A stretch of 64,000 nt of DNA from Verrucomicrobiota bacterium (GTDB taxonomy: Bacteria > Verrucomicrobiota > Verrucomicrobiia > Limisphaerales > UBA9464), in contig JAFLEF010000025.1 of NCBI GenBank assembly GCA_017309115.1, forward strand, positions 37,569 to 101,568, in the 5' to 3' direction. Below are positions 16,292 through 23,900 of this stretch, piece after piece. The stretch's first letter is position 1, and each line of letters starts with the position of its first letter. The notes beneath the pieces are model-generated. The model ran no database searches. It had not been told where the DNA came from and was given only the letters and a program-made list of their open reading frames with translations. A program made the position numbers and the translations under genes.

Positions 16292-17010
16292 CCCGACGCG
16301 TCACGGCAGGACCGGCGCGTGGGGTCACCCGGTCGGTCAGCGCCTCGTTCCCTCGGCTACGGGGTGGGGCGAGGTTCCTGCTTGGCCTTCCGCGTTATGG
16401 CGAAGGACCGCGTCGAGCCTCCACCGGTGAACGGCTCCGCGGAGCGTCGCCCCACCGGTTGAGCCGTAGTAGCCGCCGACGGCAGGAGGCGCCATCTTCC
16501 TCCCGACGCGTCACGGCAGGACCGGCGCGTGGGGTCGCCCCGGTCAGTCAGCGCCTCGTTCCCTCGGCGGGTACGGGGTGGGGCGAGGTTCCTGCCTGGC
16601 CTTCCGCGTTATGGCGAAGAACCGCGTCGAGCTTCCACCCGTGAACGGCTCCGCAGAGCGTCGCCCCACCGGTTGAGCCGTAGCCGCCGACGGCAGGAGG
16701 CGCCATCTTCCTACCTCCCGCGTCACGGCAGGACCGGCACGTGGGGTCGCCCCGGTCAGTCAGCGCCTCGTTCCCTCGGCGGATACGGGGTGGGCGAGGT
16801 TCCTGCCTGGCCTTCCGCGTTATGGCGAAGAACCGCGGCGAGCCTCCACCCGTGAACGGCTCCGCAGAGCGTCGCCCCACCGGTTGAGCCGTAGCCGCCG
16901 ACGGCAGGAGGCGCCATCTTCCTCCCTCCCGCGTCACGGCAGGACCGGCGCCTGGGGTCACCCCGGTCAGTCAGCGCCTCGTTCCCTCGGCGGATACTTT
17001 TCGCCCCGGC
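16292..17010 (+). repeat. Tandem array of about 211-bp units (family A)
   Basis: The block TCACGGCAGGACCGG recurs at 16301, 16511, 16723 and 16934, giving a period of 210-212 bp. Each unit carries, in order, GTCAGCGCCTCGTTCCCTCG, a GGCGAGGTTCCTGC block, CTTCCGCGTTATGGCGAA, GGCTCCGCAGAGCGTCGCCC and AGCCGCCGACGGCAGGAGGC. Three units are complete and the fourth stops at the amidase gene. Units are about 95% alike. ORFs called across it are artefacts of the repeat. Single copies or fragments lie elsewhere in the window. Confidence 0.9.
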
Positions 17011-17015
17011 GGCGT

Positions 17016-18023
17016 TCAGCGAGCGCGTTTCGCTTCCCGCAGCAGCTTGTCCCAATCCAGTGCCGGTCCTGGGTCCACTTTGTTGGTCTGGATGTGGAAG
17101 TGGCCCAAGACCCCTTGGAAGTTCGCCAGGTCCGACGCGGGCAGGGCTTGCCGGATCAGTTGTCCGTTCGCGTCCCGGGGATAGGTCAGCTTCAGCTTGG
17201 GAAAGACTTCGGCCAAGGTGGCAGTGAGTCGGGCCAGGGCCGCGTACTGCTGGGGCGTGAAGTCGTATTGGACCAGAGTTTCACCCTGGATCTCCCCGGT
17301 GATGAGTTCGGGGCGCGCGGGACGGCCTACAAAGTCCGGGGTGCGAATGCCCGTGTCGCCGAGCCAGACCGGAAAGGTGAGGCGGACCCCCGACAAGTCC
17401 GTCGTGTACCAGGGTTCCAATCGCTTTCGGCTCTCTGGTGGATAGGCCCCAATCTGGGCGATCTCAATGCCGATTCCCCGGGTGTTCGAACTTGTGGCGT
17501 GCCAGGCGCGTTCCTTCAGATCCAGCGTCTGGTAGATCGTGCCGTCCACATCGAGCATGAAGTGCACGCTCAGACCGCGTTCGTCATGGAGCACCTGAAA
17601 GCAGCGGCGACTGGTGCCGCAGGCGTCGAAGTGCAGCACGAACTGATCGACCACGTTCTGGAGTTCCGGAAGGGACCAGCCGCCACCACGGACCCGTTCC
17701 AGTTGATTCGTGTCCAGGCCCGCGCGTCGCAAACCGTAGCGGTTGGGAGTGGTGAGATTAGGTTCCTCCTTCTTCGAGGTTTCCCAATCGCTGTGGTCGA
17801 AAGGCACGAACCTTCGTTCCACCCGGTATCCGTCATACCCGCCGGGATCGGTCCACAGCACGACCGGCGTTCCGGTGTGGAACAATTGGCCGGCCACCAT
17901 GATTTCGTCGCCGGATCGAGTCAGGGGTTTGCCCGGTCGATGGGCACATCCCAAGCCCCAGAGCAGGACCGACAGGGCAACGGCCGAGAGTGAGGGAATC
18001 AGCGAGAAACGACGACGGTTCAT
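17016..18023 (-). CDS. N-acetylmuramoyl-L-alanine amidase (Amidase_2 type), exported
   Basis: A 335-residue zinc amidase that cuts the bond between N-acetylmuramic acid and the peptide stem. The N-terminus (MNRRRFSLIPSLSAVALSVLLWGLGC) is a signal with a lipobox-like G-L-G-C, so a lipoprotein is possible. The amidase fold shows VDQFVLHFDACGTSRRCFQVLHDERGLSVHFMLDVDGTIYQTLDLKERAWHATSSNTRGIGIEIAQIG. H in VLHFD, H in RAWHA and the later GHFHIQTNKVDPGPALDW, including H-x-x-x-x-x-x-D-P-G-x-x-x-D-W, are the metal and catalytic positions. It lies 28 bp downstream of era and on the same strand. The tandem repeat array starts six bases past its stop. Confidence 0.88.
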   Translation of the reverse strand: MNRRRFSLIPSLSAVALSVLLWGLGCAHRPGKPLTRSGDEIMVAGQLFHTGTPVVLWTDPGGYDGYRVERRFVPFDHSDWETSKKEEPNLTTPNRYGLRRAGLDTNQLERVRGGGWSLPELQNVVDQFVLHFDACGTSRRCFQVLHDERGLSVHFMLDVDGTIYQTLDLKERAWHATSSNTRGIGIEIAQIGAYPPESRKRLEPWYTTDLSGVRLTFPVWLGDTGIRTPDFVGRPARPELITGEIQGETLVQYDFTPQQYAALARLTATLAEVFPKLKLTYPRDANGQLIRQALPASDLANFQGVLGHFHIQTNKVDPGPALDWDKLLREAKRAR

Positions 18024-18051
18024 CGTGCGGAAAGCGCCCGGGATCTCAGAA

Positions 18052-18927
18052 CTAACCACCCACGTGTTTGTCGACGAGGACATCCAGGTCCAGAAAGACC
18101 TTTCGCTGCAAAGAATGCTCGAGTTCCTGTCGGGCGGACGTGCCGATGGCCCGGATCATTCCGGCGCCGACCCCAATCAACATGCGCTGGTAACGGTCAT
18201 TGGGTGTCAGAACGGACGCCTTAATGTGCAGGAACGACTGTCCGTCGCGGGTGGTGGCTTCTTCTACAGCATCCAATTCGATGACCGTGCGGTAGGGCAC
18301 TTCCTGTCCGGTCTGTAGATACACCTGTTCGCGGATCAGTTCGGCGATTTGGAAATCGCGGTGGGCGTTGGTGAAATCCTCGGGCGGATAAAGCGGCGGA
18401 TGTTCGGGAAGGAATCCGGCCAGCAGCGACTTGAGCTCGGGAAGTCCATGACCGTTACGGGCCGAGACTTCGGCAACTCCAGCGTAGTCGCGACCGCGTT
18501 CCAACCAAGCTTTGCGGGCCGGACGCCGGCGCAGGTCGAACTTGGTCAGACACAGAATGCGGGGTTGCTTCACATGACTGAGCACCTGCGTGACCATTTG
18601 ATCTTCCTCGCCGATTTCGCGGGAGGGATCGACCACGTGCAGCACCAAGTCGATGCCGTCGAGGGCTTCGCGAGCCTTGCGATGCAGTTCGGTGACGAGC
18701 TTGCTGGTCTTGGTCTTGAAAAATCCCGGGGTATCCACCAGCACCAGTTGGAATTGCGGACCATTGACCACCCCGTGCACCACGTGGCGGGTGGTCTGGG
18801 GCTTGGGTGTGACGATGGACACCTTGTGACCGACGAGAGCGTTGGTCAGGGTGGATTTTCCCACGTTGGTGCGGCCAATCAGGGCGGCCAGACCGGCGCG
18901 GAAGGGAAGAGCGGGCGTTTCAGACAC
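18052..18927 (-). CDS. era: GTPase Era
   Basis: A 291-residue ribosome-assembly GTPase that binds the 3' end of 16S rRNA. G1 is GRTNVGKST (18-26; the usual P is a T here), G2 lies around TTRHVVHG, G3 is DTPGFF and G4 is TKFD, in place of N-K-x-D. The C-terminal KH domain ends with RELIREQVYLQTGQEVPYRTVIELDAVEE, then LHIKASVLTPNDRYQRMLIGVGAGMIRAIGTSARQELE, matching Era's (I/V)xRxSQKxIxIGxxGxxIKxIGxxAR. The length is typical. It lies 24 bp downstream of the ClpX-like gene. Identity is clear from the KH tail; the G1 and G4 substitutions are tolerated in some Era proteins. Confidence 0.93.
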   Translation of the reverse strand: MSETPALPFRAGLAALIGRTNVGKSTLTNALVGHKVSIVTPKPQTTRHVVHGVVNGPQFQLVLVDTPGFFKTKTSKLVTELHRKAREALDGIDLVLHVVDPSREIGEEDQMVTQVLSHVKQPRILCLTKFDLRRRPARKAWLERGRDYAGVAEVSARNGHGLPELKSLLAGFLPEHPPLYPPEDFTNAHRDFQIAELIREQVYLQTGQEVPYRTVIELDAVEEATTRDGQSFLHIKASVLTPNDRYQRMLIGVGAGMIRAIGTSARQELEHSLQRKVFLDLDVLVDKHVGG

Positions 18928-18951
18928 AGGCGTTAGGTACCGGCGCAGCCT

Positions 18952-20208
18952 TCACTGGGAGGCCTTGTCCTTCAATACCTGCTTCAAGGCTGTAGCGGGA
19001 TCCTCCACCAAGGCGGCGGTCACGGCGAACCGTTTCACCCGGCTGGAAGGCAGCTTGAACTTGAAGTCCCGGAAGACGCGTTCGCAGACCGTCATGAGTC
19101 CGCGGGCGCCGGTGCCTTCCTGGGCCGCCAGCGCAGCCAACCGGCGCAGGCCGTCATCGCGGAAGTCCACCTCCACGCCATAGGCGGCGAAAGCGCGTTC
19201 GTATTGGTGAATCAGGCTGCTCTCGCTCTTGCGCAGGACGTCAAACAGATCGTCCTCGTTGAGTCCGTGGCAGGCGACCCGAACGGGCAGTCGGCCAATG
19301 AATTCCGGCTCCAAGCCGTAGGCGATCAGGTCCGACGTGGTGGTCTGGGCGATCAAGCGATCTACGCTGGTGTGGCCGGCCTTGCTGCGCCGGGCTTCGG
19401 CGGCGGGCTGGGTTAGGAGCCGACGTCGGATCAGCTGATCCATTCCGGAGAAGGCACCACTTACGATGAACAGAATGTGTCGGGTGTTGAGCGTCTCCTT
19501 CGCCGGAACTCCGCCCCGCATGGCGCTCATGGCCGACTGGAGCTGGCCGGTCATGTCGTTGGGCGAGACCAGCGGCACTTCGGCATCCTCCATCAACTTG
19601 AGCAGATTCGTCTGCACGCCCCGTCCGGAAACGTCCCGTCCGGCGCCGGCTTCGCGGGTGGCGAGTTTGTCCACTTCATCCAGATAGATGATGCCGTGTT
19701 CGGCCTTTTTGAGGTCGTTGCCGGCGCGGCGATAGAGGTCGCGCACCAGGTCATCCACATCGCCGCCGACGTAGCCGGTCTCGCTGAACTTCGTGGCGTC
19801 GGCTTTCACGAAGGGCACGCCGATCAATTCCGCGGCCGAGCGAATCAGGTGCGTCTTGCCCACGCCCGTCGGTCCCAGCAGCAGCACGTTTTGCTTCTGA
19901 TAATAGGGCGCGGCGTGGCCTTCCTCGGTCAGGCGAACGTGTTGGAAGTGATCGCACAAGGCCACGCTCAGAACTTTCTTGGCCTCGGTTTGGCCAATGA
20001 CGAAGCGGTTGAGGTGGCGGGCGATTTCCTGGGGTCGCAGTTGGAAATGGAAGGCGGAGGAAGGTGCGGCGGTTTGGATGACCCCGGGCTTGGGCTGGGG
20101 TTCCTCCAAGGTGGAGCGGACCGGGGAGCGGACGGAACGGAGTTTGCGCGGGACACCTTGCGTGACCGGGCCAAGAGCGCCGGGATGTCCACTGGGATGA
20201 TCGACCAT
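18952..20208 (-). CDS. ClpX-like AAA+ unfoldase lacking the zinc-binding domain
   Basis: A 418-residue AAA+ protein of the ClpX/HslU clade. Walker A is GPTGVGKT (112-119), the pore loop is ETGYVGGDVDD (GYVG as in ClpX), Walker B is IIYLDEVDK, and the C-terminal small domain includes GTGARGLMTVCERVFRDFKF. Two ClpX hallmarks are missing. No Cys-rich zinc domain precedes residue 55; only a proline-rich leader is there. No I-G-F loop is found between FSGMDQLIRRRL and GLEPEFIGRLP, so ClpP docking is doubtful. It may be a stand-alone unfoldase. It is followed by era and the amidase on the same strand. No clpP is in the window. Confidence 0.85.
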   Translation of the reverse strand: MVDHPSGHPGALGPVTQGVPRKLRSVRSPVRSTLEEPQPKPGVIQTAAPSSAFHFQLRPQEIARHLNRFVIGQTEAKKVLSVALCDHFQHVRLTEEGHAAPYYQKQNVLLLGPTGVGKTHLIRSAAELIGVPFVKADATKFSETGYVGGDVDDLVRDLYRRAGNDLKKAEHGIIYLDEVDKLATREAGAGRDVSGRGVQTNLLKLMEDAEVPLVSPNDMTGQLQSAMSAMRGGVPAKETLNTRHILFIVSGAFSGMDQLIRRRLLTQPAAEARRSKAGHTSVDRLIAQTTTSDLIAYGLEPEFIGRLPVRVACHGLNEDDLFDVLRKSESSLIHQYERAFAAYGVEVDFRDDGLRRLAALAAQEGTGARGLMTVCERVFRDFKFKLPSSRVKRFAVTAALVEDPATALKQVLKDKASQ

Positions 20209-20278
20209 GTCGGGGCAGCGTACTGCCGGATTGGCCGCCTGTCAGGAAACAAGCATCCGAAGAGGTGGAACCGGCGGA

Positions 20279-21757
20279 TTAGCCGGGGCGACCTTCGCTC
20301 GCGGGAAGGGAAATTTGGGCGAGAAAACCCCGGGGTTGGCGGTTCTGGAAAGAGATCGTTCCGCCACAGGCCTCGGTGCAACTGCGGACAATCGCCAGGC
20401 CCAGTCCAGTCCCGCCGGTTTCCCGACCCCGGGCAAAATCGGGGCGGAAGAACGGTTCTCCGAGACGGGCAAGATCTTCCGGAGGAACGCCCGGACCTTC
20501 GTCAGCGACGCTCAGAACCACCCGGGAACCCTCAGTCTGGGCGCTCACGGTGACCGGCCCGGCGGATCCGGCGTAACGCAGGGCGTTGCGAACCAGGTTG
20601 CCCAGGGCACGAGACAACTGCTCGGAGTCGGCCCGGGCGGTGAGGTGTTCCGGCACCTTCAGGATCACGCCGGCGCCATCGGGACATTCCCGGTCGATCA
20701 CCTCCTGGGCCACGGCGGCCAAGTTGACCGCGGCCAGCACGGCATCCTTGGGCTTCAGGCCGGCTTTGGAAAACATCAGCAATTCGTTCACCAATCCGGA
20801 CATGTGCCGAACTTCCTCGCGGACATCATTGAGATACTCCCGATCGGAATCACCGGCGCGTTGGTCCATGACGCCGAGGGCCATTTCCATGCGGGCGAGG
20901 GGCGAACAGAGTTCATGCGCGATGTCGCCGAGGAAACGTTTCTGACCGGTCACGAAACCGGCAAGACGAACAGACATGCGGTTGATGGCGCCGCCAAGAC
21001 GACCGAGTTCGTCGGTGCGCCGGTCGTTGACGGAAACGTCGAAGTGACCTTCGGCAATCTGCTCGGTGGCGAAGGTCATCTGCCGAACGGATCGCGTAAT
21101 ACTGCCGACAAACGGCAACCACCAGAGGCCGGAGATGATCAGCACCGCCCCACCGGCCAGCCACCACGGGGTGAAATCGAAGAACAGTCCGCCGGCACTC
21201 AGGGTGCGGGAGTGAACGATCAGTCGCGCCATTTGTGGCCGGCCGCGCTCGGAGACGCTCAAAGGAGCACGGACGATGGCCCAATAGCCCGGGGGATCAG
21301 AGGAGCGGAAGAAGGAGCGGGGTGGGCCGAAGTCCGGGCGTCCCCCGCCGAATCGGCGGGGCTCGCCCGGAGGTCCGCCAGGATCCATTCCTGGCTGACC
21401 TGATCGGTCGTCGCCCCCGGGTCGAAAGAGCGACCGCGCCTTTTCCCGTAGAGCCTCGGGAATCTTGAGTTGGGCGCCGGCCAGATGCTCGTAACGCTCG
21501 TCGTAGATCGCGAACTGGATTCCGTAGGCTTCTTCAAAACGGGCCAGGGTGTTGTTCCATTCGTCGCGGTCGCGGGTGCGGATTTCGCCCAGGATGACAT
21601 CGGCCACCTGTTGAACCCGTTCCCCGGCGAAACTGGACATCAGGGCGTCGAACCGGAACTCCGTGATGACCAGCGTGCCGAACACCGCCGCGAGCAGCAG
21701 CAGATTCAACAGGAACCAGATCAGGAACCGGGAATAGAGTGGCAGACGAACCCTCAT
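20279..21757 (-). CDS. Sensor histidine kinase (CpxA/OmpR-class partner)
   Basis: A 492-residue membrane kinase. TM1 is at about residues 10-32. A periplasmic sensor of about 165 residues follows, including a G/P/R-rich stretch at about 112-150 and ending with the SERGRPQMARLIVHSRTLSA region. TM2 is at about 199-217. A HAMP domain covers about 218-270. The phosphoacceptor H281 sits in DIAHELCSPLARME. The ATP-binding domain has NLVRNALRYA (N box), VADEGPGVPPEDL (G1/D box) and GGTGLGLAIVRSCTEACGG (G2 box). All catalytic motifs are intact. The start overlaps the response regulator stop by 4 bp, so the two are translationally coupled. The GPGG-rich sensor insert is unusual and resembles the G/P-rich linkers in the CotH protein that may be its target. 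Confidence 0.93.
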   Translation of the reverse strand: MRVRLPLYSRFLIWFLLNLLLLAAVFGTLVITEFRFDALMSSFAGERVQQVADVILGEIRTRDRDEWNNTLARFEEAYGIQFAIYDERYEHLAGAQLKIPEALREKARSLFRPGGDDRSGQPGMDPGGPPGEPRRFGGGRPDFGPPRSFFRSSDPPGYWAIVRAPLSVSERGRPQMARLIVHSRTLSAGGLFFDFTPWWLAGGAVLIISGLWWLPFVGSITRSVRQMTFATEQIAEGHFDVSVNDRRTDELGRLGGAINRMSVRLAGFVTGQKRFLGDIAHELCSPLARMEMALGVMDQRAGDSDREYLNDVREEVRHMSGLVNELLMFSKAGLKPKDAVLAAVNLAAVAQEVIDRECPDGAGVILKVPEHLTARADSEQLSRALGNLVRNALRYAGSAGPVTVSAQTEGSRVVLSVADEGPGVPPEDLARLGEPFFRPDFARGRETGGTGLGLAIVRSCTEACGGTISFQNRQPRGFLAQISLPASEGRPG

Positions 21758-22476
21758 TCGGCGTCGGGGTTGATGAGCATGTAGCCGGCGCCTCGGTAGG
21801 TGCGGATGAAGCGCGGTTGCTTCGGATCGTCCCCGAGCTTGCGGCGAAGGGCGGAGATGTGGACGTCGATGGAACGGTCGAAGACGTCGTAGTTGCGGTC
21901 ACGGTTCTCTTCGAGCAGCGCTTCGCGAGTCCGGACCCGACCCTTGGCACGGGCGAGCGAGAGCAAGAGATCGAACTCCACCGGCGTGAGATCCAGCGGT
22001 TGGTCACCGAGAACCGCGGAACGCGTGTCGGGCACAATGCGCAGTTGGCCCACCACAAACTCCGCCGGGGCGTCGTTCTCCGCTGGGGCGGTCCGACCCG
22101 TCCGCCGGGTCACCGCGCGCAGACGGGCCAGAAGTTCCCGCGTCGAGAACGTCTTGGGCAGATAGTCATCAGCTCCGATTTCCAGACCGACGATCCGGTC
22201 CGCCTCGTCCCCGCGGGCGGTCAGCATCAATACCGGAACATCCACTTTGGCTCGAATGCGCTTCAGCACTTCGAACCCATCCAGACCGGGAAGCATGAGG
22301 TCCAGAATGACGGCCTGCCAGGCTTCGGAAGTGGCGCGCTCGACGCCTTCCGGTCCGCTGTGGACGGCTTCCACGGCGTAGCCCAGCGGTGTCAGATAGT
22401 CGCGAATCAGGCGACAGAGCTTGCGGTCATCGTCGATGACCAGGATTCGGGTGGCCTGGGAGGGCGCGGCGTTCAT
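21754..22476 (-). CDS. OmpR/CpxR-family response regulator
   Basis: A 240-residue transcription factor. The receiver domain has D15-D16-D17 in ILVIDDDRKL, the phosphoacceptor D59 (VILDLMLPG), T86 (MLTARG) and K108 in DDYLPKTF. The residue after the lysine is T instead of the usually conserved P. The winged helix-turn-helix occupies the C-terminal 100 residues (LDLTPVEFDLLLSLARAKGRVRTREALLEENRD..DRSIDVHISALRRKLGDDPKQPRFIRTYRGAGYML). It is first in the operon, followed by its kinase with a 4-bp overlap. An 11-bp-spaced direct-repeat box, as expected for OmpR-family factors, lies 52-69 bp upstream of its start. Confidence 0.95.
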   Translation of the reverse strand: MNAAPSQATRILVIDDDRKLCRLIRDYLTPLGYAVEAVHSGPEGVERATSEAWQAVILDLMLPGLDGFEVLKRIRAKVDVPVLMLTARGDEADRIVGLEIGADDYLPKTFSTRELLARLRAVTRRTGRTAPAENDAPAEFVVGQLRIVPDTRSAVLGDQPLDLTPVEFDLLLSLARAKGRVRTREALLEENRDRNYDVFDRSIDVHISALRRKLGDDPKQPRFIRTYRGAGYMLINPDAE

Positions 22477-22527
22477 ACGAGGCGTTTCCCCGAGAGATTA
22501 CGCCGTTGGACGAGAAAGTCCGCTCCG

Positions 22528-22545
22528 TTTACCTGCGCTTAACAA
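22528..22545. promoter_or_regulatory. Direct-repeat box 1, upstream of the two-component operon
   Basis: TTTACCT at 22528-22534 and TTAACAA at 22539-22545 start 11 bp apart, one DNA turn, the geometry bound by OmpR/PhoB-type dimers. The same box recurs at 22655 and 23778. It lies 52-69 bp upstream of the response regulator start, suggesting autoregulation. Confidence 0.6.
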
Positions 22546-22654
22546 AATGACTGCCGGACTCCCTGTATCCGGCGCCGCCGAAGGTGCGGTGAAGTCCCGG
22601 TAACACCGGGCCGAATGGCAGGTCTGAAGAATCGGAAAAGCGACTTCCGACAGT

Positions 22655-22672
22655 TTTACCCCTGCTTAACAA
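22655..22672 (+). promoter_or_regulatory. Direct-repeat box 2, upstream of the dioxygenase-like gene
   Basis: TTTACCC (22655) and TTAACAA (22666), 11 bp apart, 56 bp before the ATG at 22728. Downstream lies CTTCGACACAC, then CCTTAA, which is echoed at the CotH gene. The two copies are 37 bp from the first CTTAA to the last in both places. Confidence 0.6.
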
Positions 22673-22727
22673 CATTCGTAATCTTCGACACACTTCCTTA
22701 AACGCGCTCGCGTTGACTGATCCCGCC

Positions 22728-23756
22728 ATGAGCAAAAACCAGTTTGTCCCCCAACCATTTCATCTGCGGGTCGATCGGCGGCGCTTCTTCCGAAGCATGG
22801 CCACCGTTTCAGCCGGCTTCACACTTCCGGGCTTTTTGGCGGAAGCTCTGACGATTTCCCCGACGGTCACTCAGGGACCGTACTATCCGCTTGCTCGGAA
22901 CATCCCGCTCGACAAGGACAACGACCTCGTCCAGCTGAACGACAATCTGACGCTGGCCGCCGGAGTGGTGACCTATGTCGGCGGTCGGGTGCTGGACAGT
23001 TCGGGAAATCCGGTGAGCGGCGCCCTGGTGGAGTTGTGGCATGCGGACCGCGAGGGCGATTATCTCTATTCGACGTCGGCAACCCGCAACTCGGCGTGTG
23101 ATGCGAATTTTGCCGGGTTCGGTCAGTATCTGACCGGGCCAGACGGGCGGTACTGGTTCCGGACCATCAAGGCCGGTCTCTATCGCGGTCGGACACGTCA
23201 CTATCACTGGGGCATCACTCTTCCGGGCGAGAAGACTCGCACGACCACCCAGACCGGCTGGAACGAAGTGGCGCGCGATCTGAATGGCGCGGTTTGGGAA
23301 ACGCAGAATTCCAACGACAACGTCTTCAGCACCGTTTCCAATGCCGCCCAGCGGAGTTCCATGCTCCTCGATTTTGCTGCGGTGGAGGGAACCACGACCG
23401 GTGAAGTGGTGGCCACCTGGGATTACGTTGCGGGCCGGACCTACACCGAACCGACCTATCCCAACGGTGGCCGTCTGGTGGTGGCCGGAGTGCCGGTGTC
23501 TTCCGGTGGCGGACGTTTCCGAATCACGGTGCCGGCCTACGTCGGCTACAGCTACGAAGTCTACGCCAACCCCACGTTCGCGGATCTCGGCTGGAAGGCA
23601 CTGCCGTTTGCGCTGACCGAGTCCGGAACGCTCGACCGCAATATTCACACGGCAGCCAGCGAAGGAAGCTTGGATCTGTACGTCGCCGCCGCGGCCACCA
23701 AGGGATTCTTCTACGTCAGCTACCGGGTTCCCGGCGCCAACACCGGAACCCCCTGA
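22728..23756 (+). CDS. Tat-exported intradiol ring-cleavage dioxygenase-like protein
   Basis: A 342-residue protein. The N-terminus has twin arginines (DRRRFFRSMATVSAGFTLPGFLAEA), a Tat signal. The dioxygenase beta-sandwich follows: TQGPYYPL, VGGRVLDSSGNPVSGALVELWHADREGDY, GPDGRYWFRTIKAGLYRGRTRHYHWGI. The tyrosines and the H-Y-H pair correspond to the two Tyr and two His that hold non-heme Fe(III) in protocatechuate dioxygenases. About 150 extra C-terminal residues, including a beta-rich VVAGVPVSSGGGRFRITVPAYVGYSYEVY domain, are not part of catabolic enzymes. Exported paralogs of this kind are common in environmental bacteria and their substrate is unknown. ATG 22728 is used; an upstream TTG at 22713 lacks support. 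The shared box at 22655 links it to the two-component system. Confidence 0.85.
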   Translation: MSKNQFVPQPFHLRVDRRRFFRSMATVSAGFTLPGFLAEALTISPTVTQGPYYPLARNIPLDKDNDLVQLNDNLTLAAGVVTYVGGRVLDSSGNPVSGALVELWHADREGDYLYSTSATRNSACDANFAGFGQYLTGPDGRYWFRTIKAGLYRGRTRHYHWGITLPGEKTRTTTQTGWNEVARDLNGAVWETQNSNDNVFSTVSNAAQRSSMLLDFAAVEGTTTGEVVATWDYVAGRTYTEPTYPNGGRLVVAGVPVSSGGGRFRITVPAYVGYSYEVYANPTFADLGWKALPFALTESGTLDRNIHTAASEGSLDLYVAAAATKGFFYVSYRVPGANTGTP

Positions 23757-23777
23757 TTCCGCGGAACTCCTCTGGGA

Positions 23778-23795
23778 TTTACCTTTCCTTAACAA
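23778..23795 (+). promoter_or_regulatory. Direct-repeat box 3, upstream of the first CotH gene
   Basis: TTTACCT (23778) and TTAACAA (23789), 11 bp apart, 105-123 bp before ATG 23901. CTTCGGCACAC and CCTTAA follow, the same order as in box 2, so the whole approximately 45-bp promoter region seems duplicated. Confidence 0.6.
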
Positions 23796-23900
23796 TTCTC
23801 CGGCTTCGGCACACATCGCCTTAATTGCACTTGGCTTTCCTGGAACCACGCACTCGGCGGGTCCGCCGGCCGGGAGCCGAAGCACAACGAACGACCTTGT

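Noticed and set aside
16292-17010. Possible CRISPR array
   Set aside because: Units are about 211 bp and contiguous with no unique spacers, and no cas genes are present.
16884-17993. 369-codon open frame on the plus strand
   Set aside because: Its start lies in the tandem repeat array and the rest is antisense to the amidase gene.
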